Shown piece after piece: positions 35,314-43,173 of a stretch of DNA of 64,000 nucleotides; position 1 is the stretch's first letter; each line of letters starts with the position of its first letter. The DNA comes from JBFGJH01 sp041586155 (lineage in GTDB: Bacteria; Actinomycetota; Acidimicrobiia; Spongiisociales; JAENVV01), in NCBI GenBank assembly GCA_041586155.1, contig JBFHAT010000009.1, positions 1 through 64,000 of the forward strand. The letters run 5' to 3'. A program made the position numbers and the translations under genes. The notes under the pieces were generated by a model that was not told where the DNA came from, ran no database searches, and worked only from the letters and a program-made list of their open reading frames with translations.

Positions 35314-35838
35314 GTGACCATCTCGGAGCGTCGTCACCTGTGGCTGATCGGGATCACGGCGGTGGGCAAGACGTCGACCGGCCGCAGGCTCGCCAGGGCG
35401 CTGGATGTTCCCTTCTTCGACACCGACGCCGAGGTGTCGCGACGAACCCATCGTTCGATCGAAGATCTGTGGCGAGAGGCGGGGGAGGCGGCCTTTCGAG
35501 CCGAGGAGCGAATCGCGGTGCGGACTGCGGCGTCGCAGCCATCGCCGACGGTCATCGCCACCGGAGGCGGGGTGGTGCTCGCGCCCGAGTCGGTGGAGCT
35601 GATGCGCGCCACCGGCTGGGTCGTGCTCCTCACGCACGACTTGGACACATTGGCCGCCCGCCTGGCGGCGATGAGTGGGCGGCCGATCCTGGGGAGCGAC
35701 CCAGCCGTTGCGCTGGCGCGCCTGTGGTCCGAACGGGAGGAGCGGTACCGGTCCGCGGCAGATCACGTGGTTGACACAACCGGCCGGGCGTCGACCGACG
35801 TCGTGTCGGAGATCGCCGTGCTGTGGCCGCGGGGGTGA
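35314..35838 (+). CDS. Shikimate kinase-like protein
   Basis: 174 residues, the usual size of shikimate kinase. It has Walker A GITAVGKTSTGR, the shikimate-binding Asp in FFDTDAEVSRR, and the GGG loop in ATGGGVV, with a lid containing RYRSAADHVVDT. It should phosphorylate shikimate in aromatic amino acid synthesis. No other aro gene is near, so it may be a second copy or a related small-molecule kinase. GTG at 35314 is supported by the TACCCT box. Confidence 0.85.
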   Translation: MTISERRHLWLIGITAVGKTSTGRRLARALDVPFFDTDAEVSRRTHRSIEDLWREAGEAAFRAEERIAVRTAASQPSPTVIATGGGVVLAPESVELMRATGWVVLLTHDLDTLAARLAAMSGRPILGSDPAVALARLWSEREERYRSAADHVVDTTGRASTDVVSEIAVLWPRG

Positions 35839-35863
35839 CCCGGCACTCGCGCGCCTACGGTCG

Positions 35864-35869
35864 TATCCT
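35864..35869 (+). promoter_or_regulatory. TANNNT -10 box of the alpha-hydroxy acid dehydrogenase gene
   Basis: TATCCT is followed by six bases (CTTGAC) and the ATG at 35876; leaderless layout, no ribosome binding site. Confidence 0.5.
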
Positions 35870-35875
35870 CTTGAC

Positions 35876-37099
35876 ATGTTCGATTCGATCCGCTCGCTGA
35901 TCCGGTTGCAGGAGATCGAATGGGATGCCACCGAGCGGCGGCTCTCGCGAGCCGCCAACATCGCCGATCTGCGGAACATCGCCCGACGGCGTCTTCCCGG
36001 TGGCGTATTCGACTACATCGACGGCGCTGCCGAGGACGAGCGCAGCGCCCGGCGCAACGTCGCTGCATTCGGCGACTACGAGTTCCGTCCGGCGGTCCTG
36101 CGTGACATCTCTCACATCGACACGTCTGCCACGCTCTTCGGTGCCCACCTGTCGATGCCGCTGGTGGTCGCACCGATGGGATTCATGCGCATCGCCCACC
36201 CGTTGGGGGAGCTGGCGGTGGCCGAAGAGGCCGCTCGGGCCGGTGTTCCGTTCACGCTTTCGACGTTCGGCACGAGATCGATCGAAGAGGTGGCAGCCGC
36301 CGGTGAGGGCACCAAATGGTTCCAGGTCTACGTGTGGAGAGACCGAGGGTTGGTCCGGGAGCTGCTCGATCGTGCCGGTCAAGCCGGATATCAGGCAATC
36401 GCCATCACCGTCGACACTGCAGTGCTCGGACGGCGCGAGCGTGATGTTCGCCGTGGCTTCACACTTCCTCCGCGAGTCGGTCCGGCCACGTTGGTGGAGG
36501 GTGCACTTCGCCCCGGCTGGACGTGGGAGCTCGTCCGAGCCGATCCGATCCGTTTTGCCAACCTCATCCACCGCGATCAAGGTGATGGGGTCGATCCGGT
36601 GAGTCTGGCCGCCCATGCCAATCGGCACTTCGACGGCTCGCTGTCGTGGTCGGACATCGACTGGTTCCGGGAAGTGTGGCCGGGCCCGATCATCGTCAAG
36701 GGCGTCCAGTCGGTGGCGGATGCCGTCCGATGCGTCGACGCCGGCGTGGAGGCGGTGTGCCTGTCCAATCACGGTGGCCGCCAGCTCGACGGGTCACCGG
36801 CGCCGGTCGAGCTCATCGAGCCTGTGGTTGAGGCCGTCGAGGGCAAGGCTGCCGTCATCAGCGACGGCGGTGTTCGCCGCGGATCCGACATCGTCAAAGC
36901 TCTGGCGCTCGGAGCCGACGCAGTGATGGCAGGACGGGCGTTCTACTACGGGTTGGGAGCAGCCGGGCAAAGGGGTGTCGAATTTGCCCTGGCGACGCTT
37001 CGGGAAGAGATGGAGCGAGTCATGGCGCTGATCGGTGTCACTTCGGTGAAGGAACTCGACCGGGCACGGATTCGGCACCTGCCTACCGAGCCCATCTGA
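35876..37099 (+). CDS. FMN-dependent alpha-hydroxy acid dehydrogenase/oxidase (LldD-like)
   Basis: 407 residues, full length for the family that oxidises L-2-hydroxy acids such as lactate, glycolate or mandelate. Visible hallmarks: FDYIDGAAEDE near the N-terminus, the active-site SNHGGRQLDGSPAP with His and Arg, and the FMN phosphate loop ISDGGVRRGSDIVKALALGADAVMAGR. The substrate Tyr in WFQVYVWRDRG is present. Either a membrane-linked L-lactate dehydrogenase or a soluble oxidase could fit. The stop abuts that of the convergent MBL gene. Confidence 0.92.
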   Translation: MFDSIRSLIRLQEIEWDATERRLSRAANIADLRNIARRRLPGGVFDYIDGAAEDERSARRNVAAFGDYEFRPAVLRDISHIDTSATLFGAHLSMPLVVAPMGFMRIAHPLGELAVAEEAARAGVPFTLSTFGTRSIEEVAAAGEGTKWFQVYVWRDRGLVRELLDRAGQAGYQAIAITVDTAVLGRRERDVRRGFTLPPRVGPATLVEGALRPGWTWELVRADPIRFANLIHRDQGDGVDPVSLAAHANRHFDGSLSWSDIDWFREVWPGPIIVKGVQSVADAVRCVDAGVEAVCLSNHGGRQLDGSPAPVELIEPVVEAVEGKAAVISDGGVRRGSDIVKALALGADAVMAGRAFYYGLGAAGQRGVEFALATLREEMERVMALIGVTSVKELDRARIRHLPTEPI

Positions 37100-37954
37100 T
37101 CAGTCCGAGACCCACCGATGCAGGTCATCTGCGATGACGATCTCGCCCCCATAGCCACCAGCCCGAACGTCGTCGACGAACACCATGCGCTGCTCGGGTA
37201 CGGACGGCGGCGGAATGAGGTGGGTGAGCACCAACATGGGCACCGAGGACCGGGCCGCCATCGCGCCCAACTCGACGGTGTCGGCGTGGTACTCGGCCAG
37301 AGCGGCAGGGTCGCTCAACAGTCCCGGCGTGATCGCCCTTGCGGCGAACGCCTCGTGCACCAGCAGATCCGCCCCGGTGGCAAGCCGCTCCACTTCGTCG
37401 CAGACCCTCGTATCGCCCGACACAACGACTGCGTTTCCGCCCGGCGCCGTCACTCGGTACGCCACGGCGGGCTCGATCGGCTCGTGGTGTACGGCAACCG
37501 CCTCGACCCGAAGGTGGTCACCCTCCCACACGGTGACGGGCCGCTCGGTGGGTGCGAACGGCCTCACGTCAGGCGTGGGATCGTCGGGGCGTTGCTGCAT
37601 CTGTGCTCGCTGCCGGTATTCCGCCTCCCACGGGTCGAGCAGATGCCGGACGAGATCGGCCGCAGGACCCTCCGGAGCGATCACGGGTAGCGACGGCCGG
37701 CCTACGCGGCCGAGATCCTCCAACCACCTTGTGAACAGGAGATCCGCAAGGCCTACCAGGTGGTCACTGTGATGGTGCGTGATGAGGACCGCCTCCAGGT
37801 CGGCCAGGTCGAAGTCTGCTTCGGCCATGCGCAGCGTGGTCGCCCTGCCTGCGTCGATCTGAACGGCCGAGCGCTGGTAGCGAACCAGCACGCCCGGGCC
37901 TGCACGACCCGGCTGATACATCGGAGTGCCGGTGCCCGTGATCACTACTTCCAT
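37100..37954 (-). CDS. MBL-fold hydrolase, ribonuclease Z/arylsulfatase-like
   Basis: 284 residues from the ATG at 37954. It opens with VVITGTGTPM, typical of the RNase Z/AtsA-like branch, and has the metal motif THHHSDH, a GDTR Asp and a late LTHLIPPP with His. RNase Z itself has an exosite arm that I do not see, so small-molecule hydrolysis (sulfatase, phosphodiesterase or lactonase type) is more likely than tRNA processing. Confidence 0.82.
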   Translation of the reverse strand: MEVVITGTGTPMYQPGRAGPGVLVRYQRSAVQIDAGRATTLRMAEADFDLADLEAVLITHHHSDHLVGLADLLFTRWLEDLGRVGRPSLPVIAPEGPAADLVRHLLDPWEAEYRQRAQMQQRPDDPTPDVRPFAPTERPVTVWEGDHLRVEAVAVHHEPIEPAVAYRVTAPGGNAVVVSGDTRVCDEVERLATGADLLVHEAFAARAITPGLLSDPAALAEYHADTVELGAMAARSSVPMLVLTHLIPPPSVPEQRMVFVDDVRAGGYGGEIVIADDLHRWVSD

Positions 37955-38061
37955 GCCACCCACCAGCGCGACTGTACCCGACGCAGCTCGGTGACTAGTC
38001 ACAACATGTTTTTCCAATCTGTGCCTGTAGTCACTCTGCGTGGTTGGCCGATAGAAGGAAC

Positions 38062-39675
38062 ATGCGGTTGATCAACGCGACATCGGGCAACGTACGGCAG
38101 GCGGCGGCACTACTGGCATTCCTGCTACTCCTCTCACTGACGGCCACGGCCGTCCCCCGCTCGCCCGGGGCCGGCATCACCAACATCATCCTCAGGGCGA
38201 TGCCGGGCCACGATGCTGCGGCTTTGATCGAATCGGCCGGCGGCTCGGTCGACTTGGACCTCGACATCATCAATGGGGCATCCGGTGTGGTGCCCACCGG
38301 CGCCATAGACGACCTAGCCACCAATCCGGACGTGCACTCCGTGGTGCGCGATGCTTCGTTGGCGCTGGCCGGCAAGAACGACAACGTGATCCCCGAGTAC
38401 ACGACGATGTACGACGTGGCCGAGATCATGGGCATCGATCAGGTGTGGAAGGACGGCATCACCGGGCAGGGCGTCGGAGTGGCGCTCATCGACTCGGGTG
38501 TGGCGGTCGTCAACGGATTGACCAAGTCGGGCAAAGTCATCAACGGGGTCGACCTGTCGTTCGAGTCGCAGGACCCCGGTCGCCGGTTCATCGACACGTA
38601 CGGGCACGGCACCCACATGGCCGGCATCATCGCCGCCCGCGACGACAACAATGCCGCTCCCGGACATCTTCACAACGCCAACCGCTACAACGGCATCGCC
38701 CCCGACGCCAACATCATCAACGTCAAGGTCGCCTCGTACAACGGCGCCACCGATGTGTCACAGGTCATCGCCGGCATCGACTGGGTGGTCGATCACAAAG
38801 ACAACCACAACATCCGTGTGCTCAACCTGTCGTTCGGGACGGACGGTGTTCAGGACTACCTGATCGATCCGCTCACCTATGCGGTCGAGGTCGCCTGGCA
38901 CAACGGCATCGTCGTGGTGGTGGCAGCCGGCAACGGCGGCAACAACAAGTTCCTGACGAACCCCGCCTACGACCCGTTCGTGATCGCCGTGGGCTCCGTC
39001 GACACGAACGTCGTGTCGAACTCCAACGACGACGTCGTGTCCGACTTCTCGCAGTGCGGCAATGCCCTCCGAGGCGTCGACGTGGTGGCGCCCGGTCGCT
39101 CCATCCTCAGCTTGCGGGCCCCGGGCTCGTACAGCGATGTGCAGAACCAGTCGGCCGTCGTTGATCAGCGCTTCTTCAAGGGTTCGGGCACGTCGCAGGC
39201 GACGGCCGTGGTGTCGGGCCTGGCAGCGTTGATGATCCAGCGGGATCCGTCGCTGACCCCCGATCAGGTCAAGTGGATGATCGAAGAGACTGCAGCGCCG
39301 GTCGCCGGTTCGGACGCATGTCAAGGCGACGGACGGGCCTCGGCGGCGGCGGTCACCACCAAGCTCACCAAGCTCGGCACCCCCTACGTGCAGATGTTCC
39401 CCAAGGCAACCGGCCTCGGATCGCTCGAAGCCTCCCGCGGATCGGTGCACTTGGAACTCGATGGTGTCGCCCTCGAAGGCGAGATCGACATCTTCGGCAA
39501 CGCCTGGGAAGGCGTCACCTGGAGCACAACTCCATGGAGTGGTGTCACCTGGAGTGGTGTCACCTGGAGTGGCGTGACCTGGAGTGGTGTCACCTGGAGT
39601 GGTGTCACCTGGAGTGGCGTGACCTGGAGTGGCGTGACCTGGTCCGGCACCGGTTGGGCCACTCTGGCGGGCTGA
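38062..39675 (+). CDS. Secreted subtilisin-like serine protease (S8) with WSGVT repeat tail
   Basis: 537 residues. A signal peptide (about 1-36) is followed by an I9-like propeptide, then an S8 catalytic domain with Asp144 (ALIDSGV), His182 (GHGTHMAG), the oxyanion Asn in AAGNGG and Ser378 (GSGTSQATA). The C-terminus, from about residue 484, is a run of WSGVT units ending in WSGTGWATLAG. The catalytic set is complete, so it should be an active extracellular protease. ATG at 38062 is preceded by AGAAGGA. The repeat tail is described separately; similar Trp-Ser-Gly tails are seen in other actinobacterial S8 proteases, function unknown to me. Confidence 0.93.
   Translation: MRLINATSGNVRQAAALLAFLLLLSLTATAVPRSPGAGITNIILRAMPGHDAAALIESAGGSVDLDLDIINGASGVVPTGAIDDLATNPDVHSVVRDASLALAGKNDNVIPEYTTMYDVAEIMGIDQVWKDGITGQGVGVALIDSGVAVVNGLTKSGKVINGVDLSFESQDPGRRFIDTYGHGTHMAGIIAARDDNNAAPGHLHNANRYNGIAPDANIINVKVASYNGATDVSQVIAGIDWVVDHKDNHNIRVLNLSFGTDGVQDYLIDPLTYAVEVAWHNGIVVVVAAGNGGNNKFLTNPAYDPFVIAVGSVDTNVVSNSNDDVVSDFSQCGNALRGVDVVAPGRSILSLRAPGSYSDVQNQSAVVDQRFFKGSGTSQATAVVSGLAALMIQRDPSLTPDQVKWMIEETAAPVAGSDACQGDGRASAAAVTTKLTKLGTPYVQMFPKATGLGSLEASRGSVHLELDGVALEGEIDIFGNAWEGVTWSTTPWSGVTWSGVTWSGVTWSGVTWSGVTWSGVTWSGVTWSGTGWATLAG
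39511..39660 (+). repeat. 15-base tandem repeat coding (G-V-T-W-S)n
   Basis: Ten 15-base units in phase with the protease reading frame. The core unit is GGTGTCACCTGGAGT; a variant has GGCGTGACC. Units at 39541-39585 and 39586-39630 form two identical 45-base blocks (unit, unit, variant), showing recent duplication. The second unit (39526-39540) is degenerate and codes TTPWS, and the last is partial. Confidence 0.95.
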
Positions 39676-39815
39676 TTCGGCCTTCCCACCCCCGCCGCCC
39701 AGCGCGCGAAATCCTCCTTCCACTCGGCCTGAGACTCGCGTAGATTTCGTGAGAACCGATCGGTCGCGTGAGGCCGTATTGGGGGGAAATTGGTGCGTTC
39801 TCAAGGGAGGAACAC

Positions 39816-40259
39816 ATGCGACGTACTTTGATCGTGGCCGTGGTTGTGGGGATGACTGCCCTGGCGGTGCCGGCGATGGCCCGCACGCTGCCGCAGTATG
39901 CGGTTCTCAAGGCGACCAACGAGGTCGGCGGCGGAGACGGCAACGCCACGGGGCACGCCTCGCTGTCGGTGGACCCGCGAGCCGGAATCGTTTGCTTCGA
40001 GATCCGCACGCAGGGTCTCACCACCGACCCAGTGGCGGCACACATCCACTACGGGGCGGCCGGAGTCAACGGCCCCGTCGTCGTGGACCTCGATTGGGCG
40101 ACAAACGGCAGCGGTGCCAATGCGTCGGGCTGTGTGAGCGGGGACCGGCCGACCCTCTCGGCCATCCAGCGGTATCCGTGGAACTACTACGTCAACGTGC
40201 ACAACCCGACGGTGCCATCCGGTGCGGTTCGGGGCCAGGTCCAAAACGGGCAGATCTGA
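39816..40259 (+). CDS. Secreted CHRD-domain protein
   Basis: 147 residues with a signal peptide ending near AMA (about residue 24). The rest is a single CHRD domain, recognised by HASLSVDP, CFEIRTQGL, AAHIHYGAAGVNGPVVVDL and the closing YYVNVHNPTVPSGAVRGQV. CHRD domains occur in secreted and cell-surface proteins; no enzymatic activity is known. ATG at 39816 has GGGAGG upstream. A strong terminator follows. Confidence 0.9.
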   Translation: MRRTLIVAVVVGMTALAVPAMARTLPQYAVLKATNEVGGGDGNATGHASLSVDPRAGIVCFEIRTQGLTTDPVAAHIHYGAAGVNGPVVVDLDWATNGSGANASGCVSGDRPTLSAIQRYPWNYYVNVHNPTVPSGAVRGQVQNGQI

Positions 40260-40281
40260 CGCCGAACCCGAGTAACTGACT

Positions 40282-40313
40282 GAACGAGCCACCGGATATC
40301 CGGTGGCTCGTTC
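40282..40313 (+). terminator. 32-base perfect palindrome after the CHRD gene
   Basis: The sequence from 40282 to 40313 is fully self-complementary (GAACGAGCCACCGGAT and its reverse complement), 22 bases past the CHRD stop. It is a strong hairpin; there is no real T-run. Confidence 0.7.
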
Positions 40314-40377
40314 GCGTCGGCCCGACATCCGGTGGTTGTGAGGGGTAGGTTCTCTCCGAGAACAGGGAAGGGGTTCG

Positions 40378-41613
40378 ATGATGAGGCGTTCGTTCGCCGT
40401 GCTCTTGGCCACATTCGCGTTGATCGCAGCAGGAGCGACACCCGCACTCGGGGGCAACTCGGATGATGACGTGCGCTTCGCGACGTTCAACGCTTCGTTG
40501 AATCGTTTCAGCGCCGGTTCACTCGGCGCAGAACTCGCCGCGCCCGGAAGCCCCCAGCCCGATGCAGTCGCCGAGATCATTCAGCGGGTTCGACCGGATG
40601 TGCTCCTGATCAACGAGTTCGATTTCGACCCGGCAGCCTTGGCCGCCTTCCAGGCCAACTATCTGTCGGTTCCTCACGGAAGCGCCGCACCCATCGTGTA
40701 TCCGTACACGTTCATCGCTCCGTCGAACACCGGGATTCCGTCGGGCTTCGATCTCGACAACAACGACGTTGTCGGAGGTCCCAACGACGCGTTTGGCTTC
40801 GGGTTCTTCCCTGGCCAATTCGGCATGGCCGTCCTGTCCATGTACCCGATCGACACGGCCAGCGTACGTACGTTCCAGAACTTCCTGTGGAAGGACATGC
40901 CTGGGGCGCTGCTGCCCGACGACCCCAACACGGCGGCACCGGCCGACTGGTATTCGCCCGACGAGCTCGGTGTGTTCCGGCTGTCCTCGAAGAGCCACTG
41001 GGACGTCCCCATCGAGATCGGCAAGAAGACCGTCCACTTCCTGGTGAGCCATCCGACTCCGCCTGTGTTCGATGGGCCGGAGGATCGCAACGGCACTCGC
41101 AACCACGACGAGATCCGCTTCTGGGCCGACTACATCCATCCGGCCCGCAGCGGCTACATCTACGACGACAACGGCGTCACCGGGGGCTTGGCCGCCAACG
41201 CCCTGTTCGTGATCGCCGGTGATCAGAACTCGGACCCGCTCGACGGAGACAGTATCCCCGGGTCGATCCAGCAGCTGCTCGATCACCCGAAGGTCAACAC
41301 GAAGGTCACCCCGGCGAGCCCGGGTGGGACCGAGCAAGCGGAGCTGCAGGGCAACGCCAACACGCTGCACCTCAGCGACCCGGCGTTCGACACTGCCGAC
41401 TTCTTCGACGGCTTCCCGCCGCCTCCCTTTGGAGGAGCGCCGGGGAACCTGCGGGCCGATTACGTGTTGCCGCGTAAGAACATGCCGATCACCGATGCAG
41501 GGGTCTTCTGGCCGCTCAGCACCGACCCGCTGTTCCCGTTGGTGGGGACCTTCCCATTCCCCAGCTCCGATCACCGGCTCGTGTGGATCGACGTGCAGAT
41601 CCGGCCTCGGTGA
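40378..41613 (+). CDS. Secreted endonuclease/exonuclease/phosphatase-fold protein
   Basis: 411 residues with a signal peptide (about 1-25). The EEP (DNase I-like) fold is shown by FATFNASLNR at the start, LLINEFDFD with the metal-binding Glu, FLVSHPTPP, VIAGDQNSDP with the catalytic Asp/Asn and the terminal SSDHRLVWIDV with the paired Asp-His. It should hydrolyse phosphodiester or phosphomonoester bonds outside the cell, perhaps for phosphate scavenging. ATG at 40378 (or 40381) follows GGAAGGGG. Confidence 0.87.
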   Translation: MMRRSFAVLLATFALIAAGATPALGGNSDDDVRFATFNASLNRFSAGSLGAELAAPGSPQPDAVAEIIQRVRPDVLLINEFDFDPAALAAFQANYLSVPHGSAAPIVYPYTFIAPSNTGIPSGFDLDNNDVVGGPNDAFGFGFFPGQFGMAVLSMYPIDTASVRTFQNFLWKDMPGALLPDDPNTAAPADWYSPDELGVFRLSSKSHWDVPIEIGKKTVHFLVSHPTPPVFDGPEDRNGTRNHDEIRFWADYIHPARSGYIYDDNGVTGGLAANALFVIAGDQNSDPLDGDSIPGSIQQLLDHPKVNTKVTPASPGGTEQAELQGNANTLHLSDPAFDTADFFDGFPPPPFGGAPGNLRADYVLPRKNMPITDAGVFWPLSTDPLFPLVGTFPFPSSDHRLVWIDVQIRPR

Positions 41614-41621
41614 TAGCCCAG

Positions 41622-41641
41622 CGGCGGGACGGGCCCCGCCG
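41622..41641 (+). terminator. Hairpin after the secreted EEP-fold gene
   Basis: CGGCGGG (41622-41628) pairs with CCCGCCG (41635-41641) across a 6-base loop, 8 bases past the stop. Confidence 0.45.
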
Positions 41642-41719
41642 GTCTGTCATTGACCTGCAGCGGGGCCGTCCGCGACGGCGAGCTCGAGCCTGACGGCGGG
41701 GTCCTCGCCAGGAGCGGCG

Positions 41720-42313
41720 TTGGTCGGCCTTGCCAAAGAGGCGAAGGCCTTGGGCGACGGCCGCGTGCTGCTCGGCGTTGCCGGTCCGCCTGGCGCCGGC
41801 AAGAGCACGTTCGCCGCCCGTCTGGCCGCCACGATCGGACCGGAAGCCGTCGTGGCGCCCATGGACGGATTCCATCGGTCGCACGAGGACCTCGAGCGCT
41901 GTGGGCTCCATTCGCTGAAAGGCATTCCCGAGTCGTTCAATGCCGAAGCGTTCGTGGGCGCTGTCGAAGAGGTGCGCAGTCCCGGCGAACATTCGTGGCC
42001 GGCCTACGACCGGTCGGTGGAGAAGACGGCGCCGGGAGCGATCAGCATCAACGCCGGGCACAGGTTGGTGATCGTCGAAGGGAACTACCTGTTACTGCCT
42101 ACCCAGCCGTGGGTGCGATTGCAGGACGTCTTCGACGCCGTCTGGTACCTCGACGTGGATCTCGCGACGATCCGGGAGCGCCTCATCGAGCGTCAGCAGG
42201 CCGATCGCAGCTTGGAGGACGCCCTGGCCAAGGTGGAGTCGACCGACTTGCCGAATGCCCGACTCGTCGCCGGCACGAAGCATCGAGCGCACCGAATCAT
42301 CGACGAGTGGTAA
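41720..42313 (+). CDS. Uridine-kinase-like P-loop kinase (FrcK/YggC type)
   Basis: 197 residues. Walker A is GVAGPPGAGKST, followed by VVAPMDGFHRS (the substrate Asp-Gly-Phe-His of uridine and pantothenate kinase relatives), PAYDRS and VIVEGNYLLL. This is the nucleoside/nucleotide kinase-like group whose members phosphorylate sugars or nucleosides (FrcK-type). The start is a TTG at 41720 with AGGAG 5 bases upstream; no ATG or GTG exists between the upstream stop at 41651 and this codon. Substrate not predictable. Confidence 0.85.
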   Translation: MVGLAKEAKALGDGRVLLGVAGPPGAGKSTFAARLAATIGPEAVVAPMDGFHRSHEDLERCGLHSLKGIPESFNAEAFVGAVEEVRSPGEHSWPAYDRSVEKTAPGAISINAGHRLVIVEGNYLLLPTQPWVRLQDVFDAVWYLDVDLATIRERLIERQQADRSLEDALAKVESTDLPNARLVAGTKHRAHRIIDEW

Positions 42314-42349
42314 GCACAGCGTCTCGGAGACTGCTGCAAGAATGACCCG

Positions 42350-43129
42350 ATGAGACCCAACCCTCTTCGACGCGCCTGGGCCGATGGCGAGGTGGCCCTC
42401 GGCGGCTGGCTGGCCATGCCGACCTCGATAGCGGCGGAGGCGATGGCCGCCCTCGACCTCGACTACGTATGCGTTGACACGCAGCACGGGCTGGTCGGAT
42501 ACGACGCATCGGTTCCCATGCTCCAAGCGATCACCCTCGGCACGGCAACCCCGGTCGTCCGGGTGCCGTGGAACGAGCCCGGCAGCATCGGCAAAGCGCT
42601 CGACGCCGGGGCGATGGCGGTGATCGTCCCCATGATCAACGACGCCGACGAAGCCGGCGCCGCGCTGAGCGCCACCCGCTACCCGCCTGCCGGCGGTCGC
42701 AGCTTTGGGCCGGGACGGGCCCAGCCGGTCGAAGGCGACGACTACTTCGAACGCGCCAACATCGACGTGGCTTGCATCCCCATGATCGAGACCTCCAGAG
42801 GAGTCGAACGTATCGACGACATCCTGACCATCGAAGGCGTCGATGCGATCTACGTCGGGCCCGCCGACTTGGCGGTGAGCCTCGGAGAGGTCCCTCGCAC
42901 CAACGGTCCCGCCCTCAACGAGGCGCTGGATCGCATCGTGGCCGCATGCCGCCAACACGGGGTCGTTCCGGGTATCCACGGGAGCGCCGATCTACTACCT
43001 CAGCGAGTCGAGCAGGGCTTTCGGATGGTGACCGTGGTGTCGGATCTGGTGGCTCTCCGTGTCAAGCTGGCGGCGGATGTGGCACAGGCGCGTGGCCTGG
43101 ACGCCGAGGCTTCGAATTCGCTCTACTGA
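42350..43129 (+). CDS. HpcH/HpaI-family class II aldolase
   Basis: 259 residues of the metal-dependent HpcH/HpaI aldolase family, which cleaves 4-hydroxy-2-oxo acids to pyruvate and an aldehyde. Visible features: YVCVDTQHGLVGYD with the catalytic His, VVRVPWNEPG with the substrate Arg, PMIETSRGVE with a metal-binding Glu and IYVGPADLAVSLG with the metal-binding Asp. ATG at 42350 follows an AAGAAT box 6-8 bases upstream, so it may be leaderless. Pyruvate produced could feed the convergent pyruvate phosphate dikinase (inference). Confidence 0.9.
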   Translation: MRPNPLRRAWADGEVALGGWLAMPTSIAAEAMAALDLDYVCVDTQHGLVGYDASVPMLQAITLGTATPVVRVPWNEPGSIGKALDAGAMAVIVPMINDADEAGAALSATRYPPAGGRSFGPGRAQPVEGDDYFERANIDVACIPMIETSRGVERIDDILTIEGVDAIYVGPADLAVSLGEVPRTNGPALNEALDRIVAACRQHGVVPGIHGSADLLPQRVEQGFRMVTVVSDLVALRVKLAADVAQARGLDAEASNSLY

Positions 43130-43173
43130 TCGGGCGCTTCCGGTCGGAGAAGCCAACCCGGAAGCCATTCCGA

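Noticed and set aside
37100..37954. Ribonuclease Z (tRNA 3' processing)
   Set aside because: The metal motif fits but the flexible arm that binds tRNA is not visible, and similar AtsA-like hydrolases are common.
39511..39660. CRISPR-like direct repeats
   Set aside because: Units are contiguous, in frame inside a protease gene, with no spacers or cas genes.
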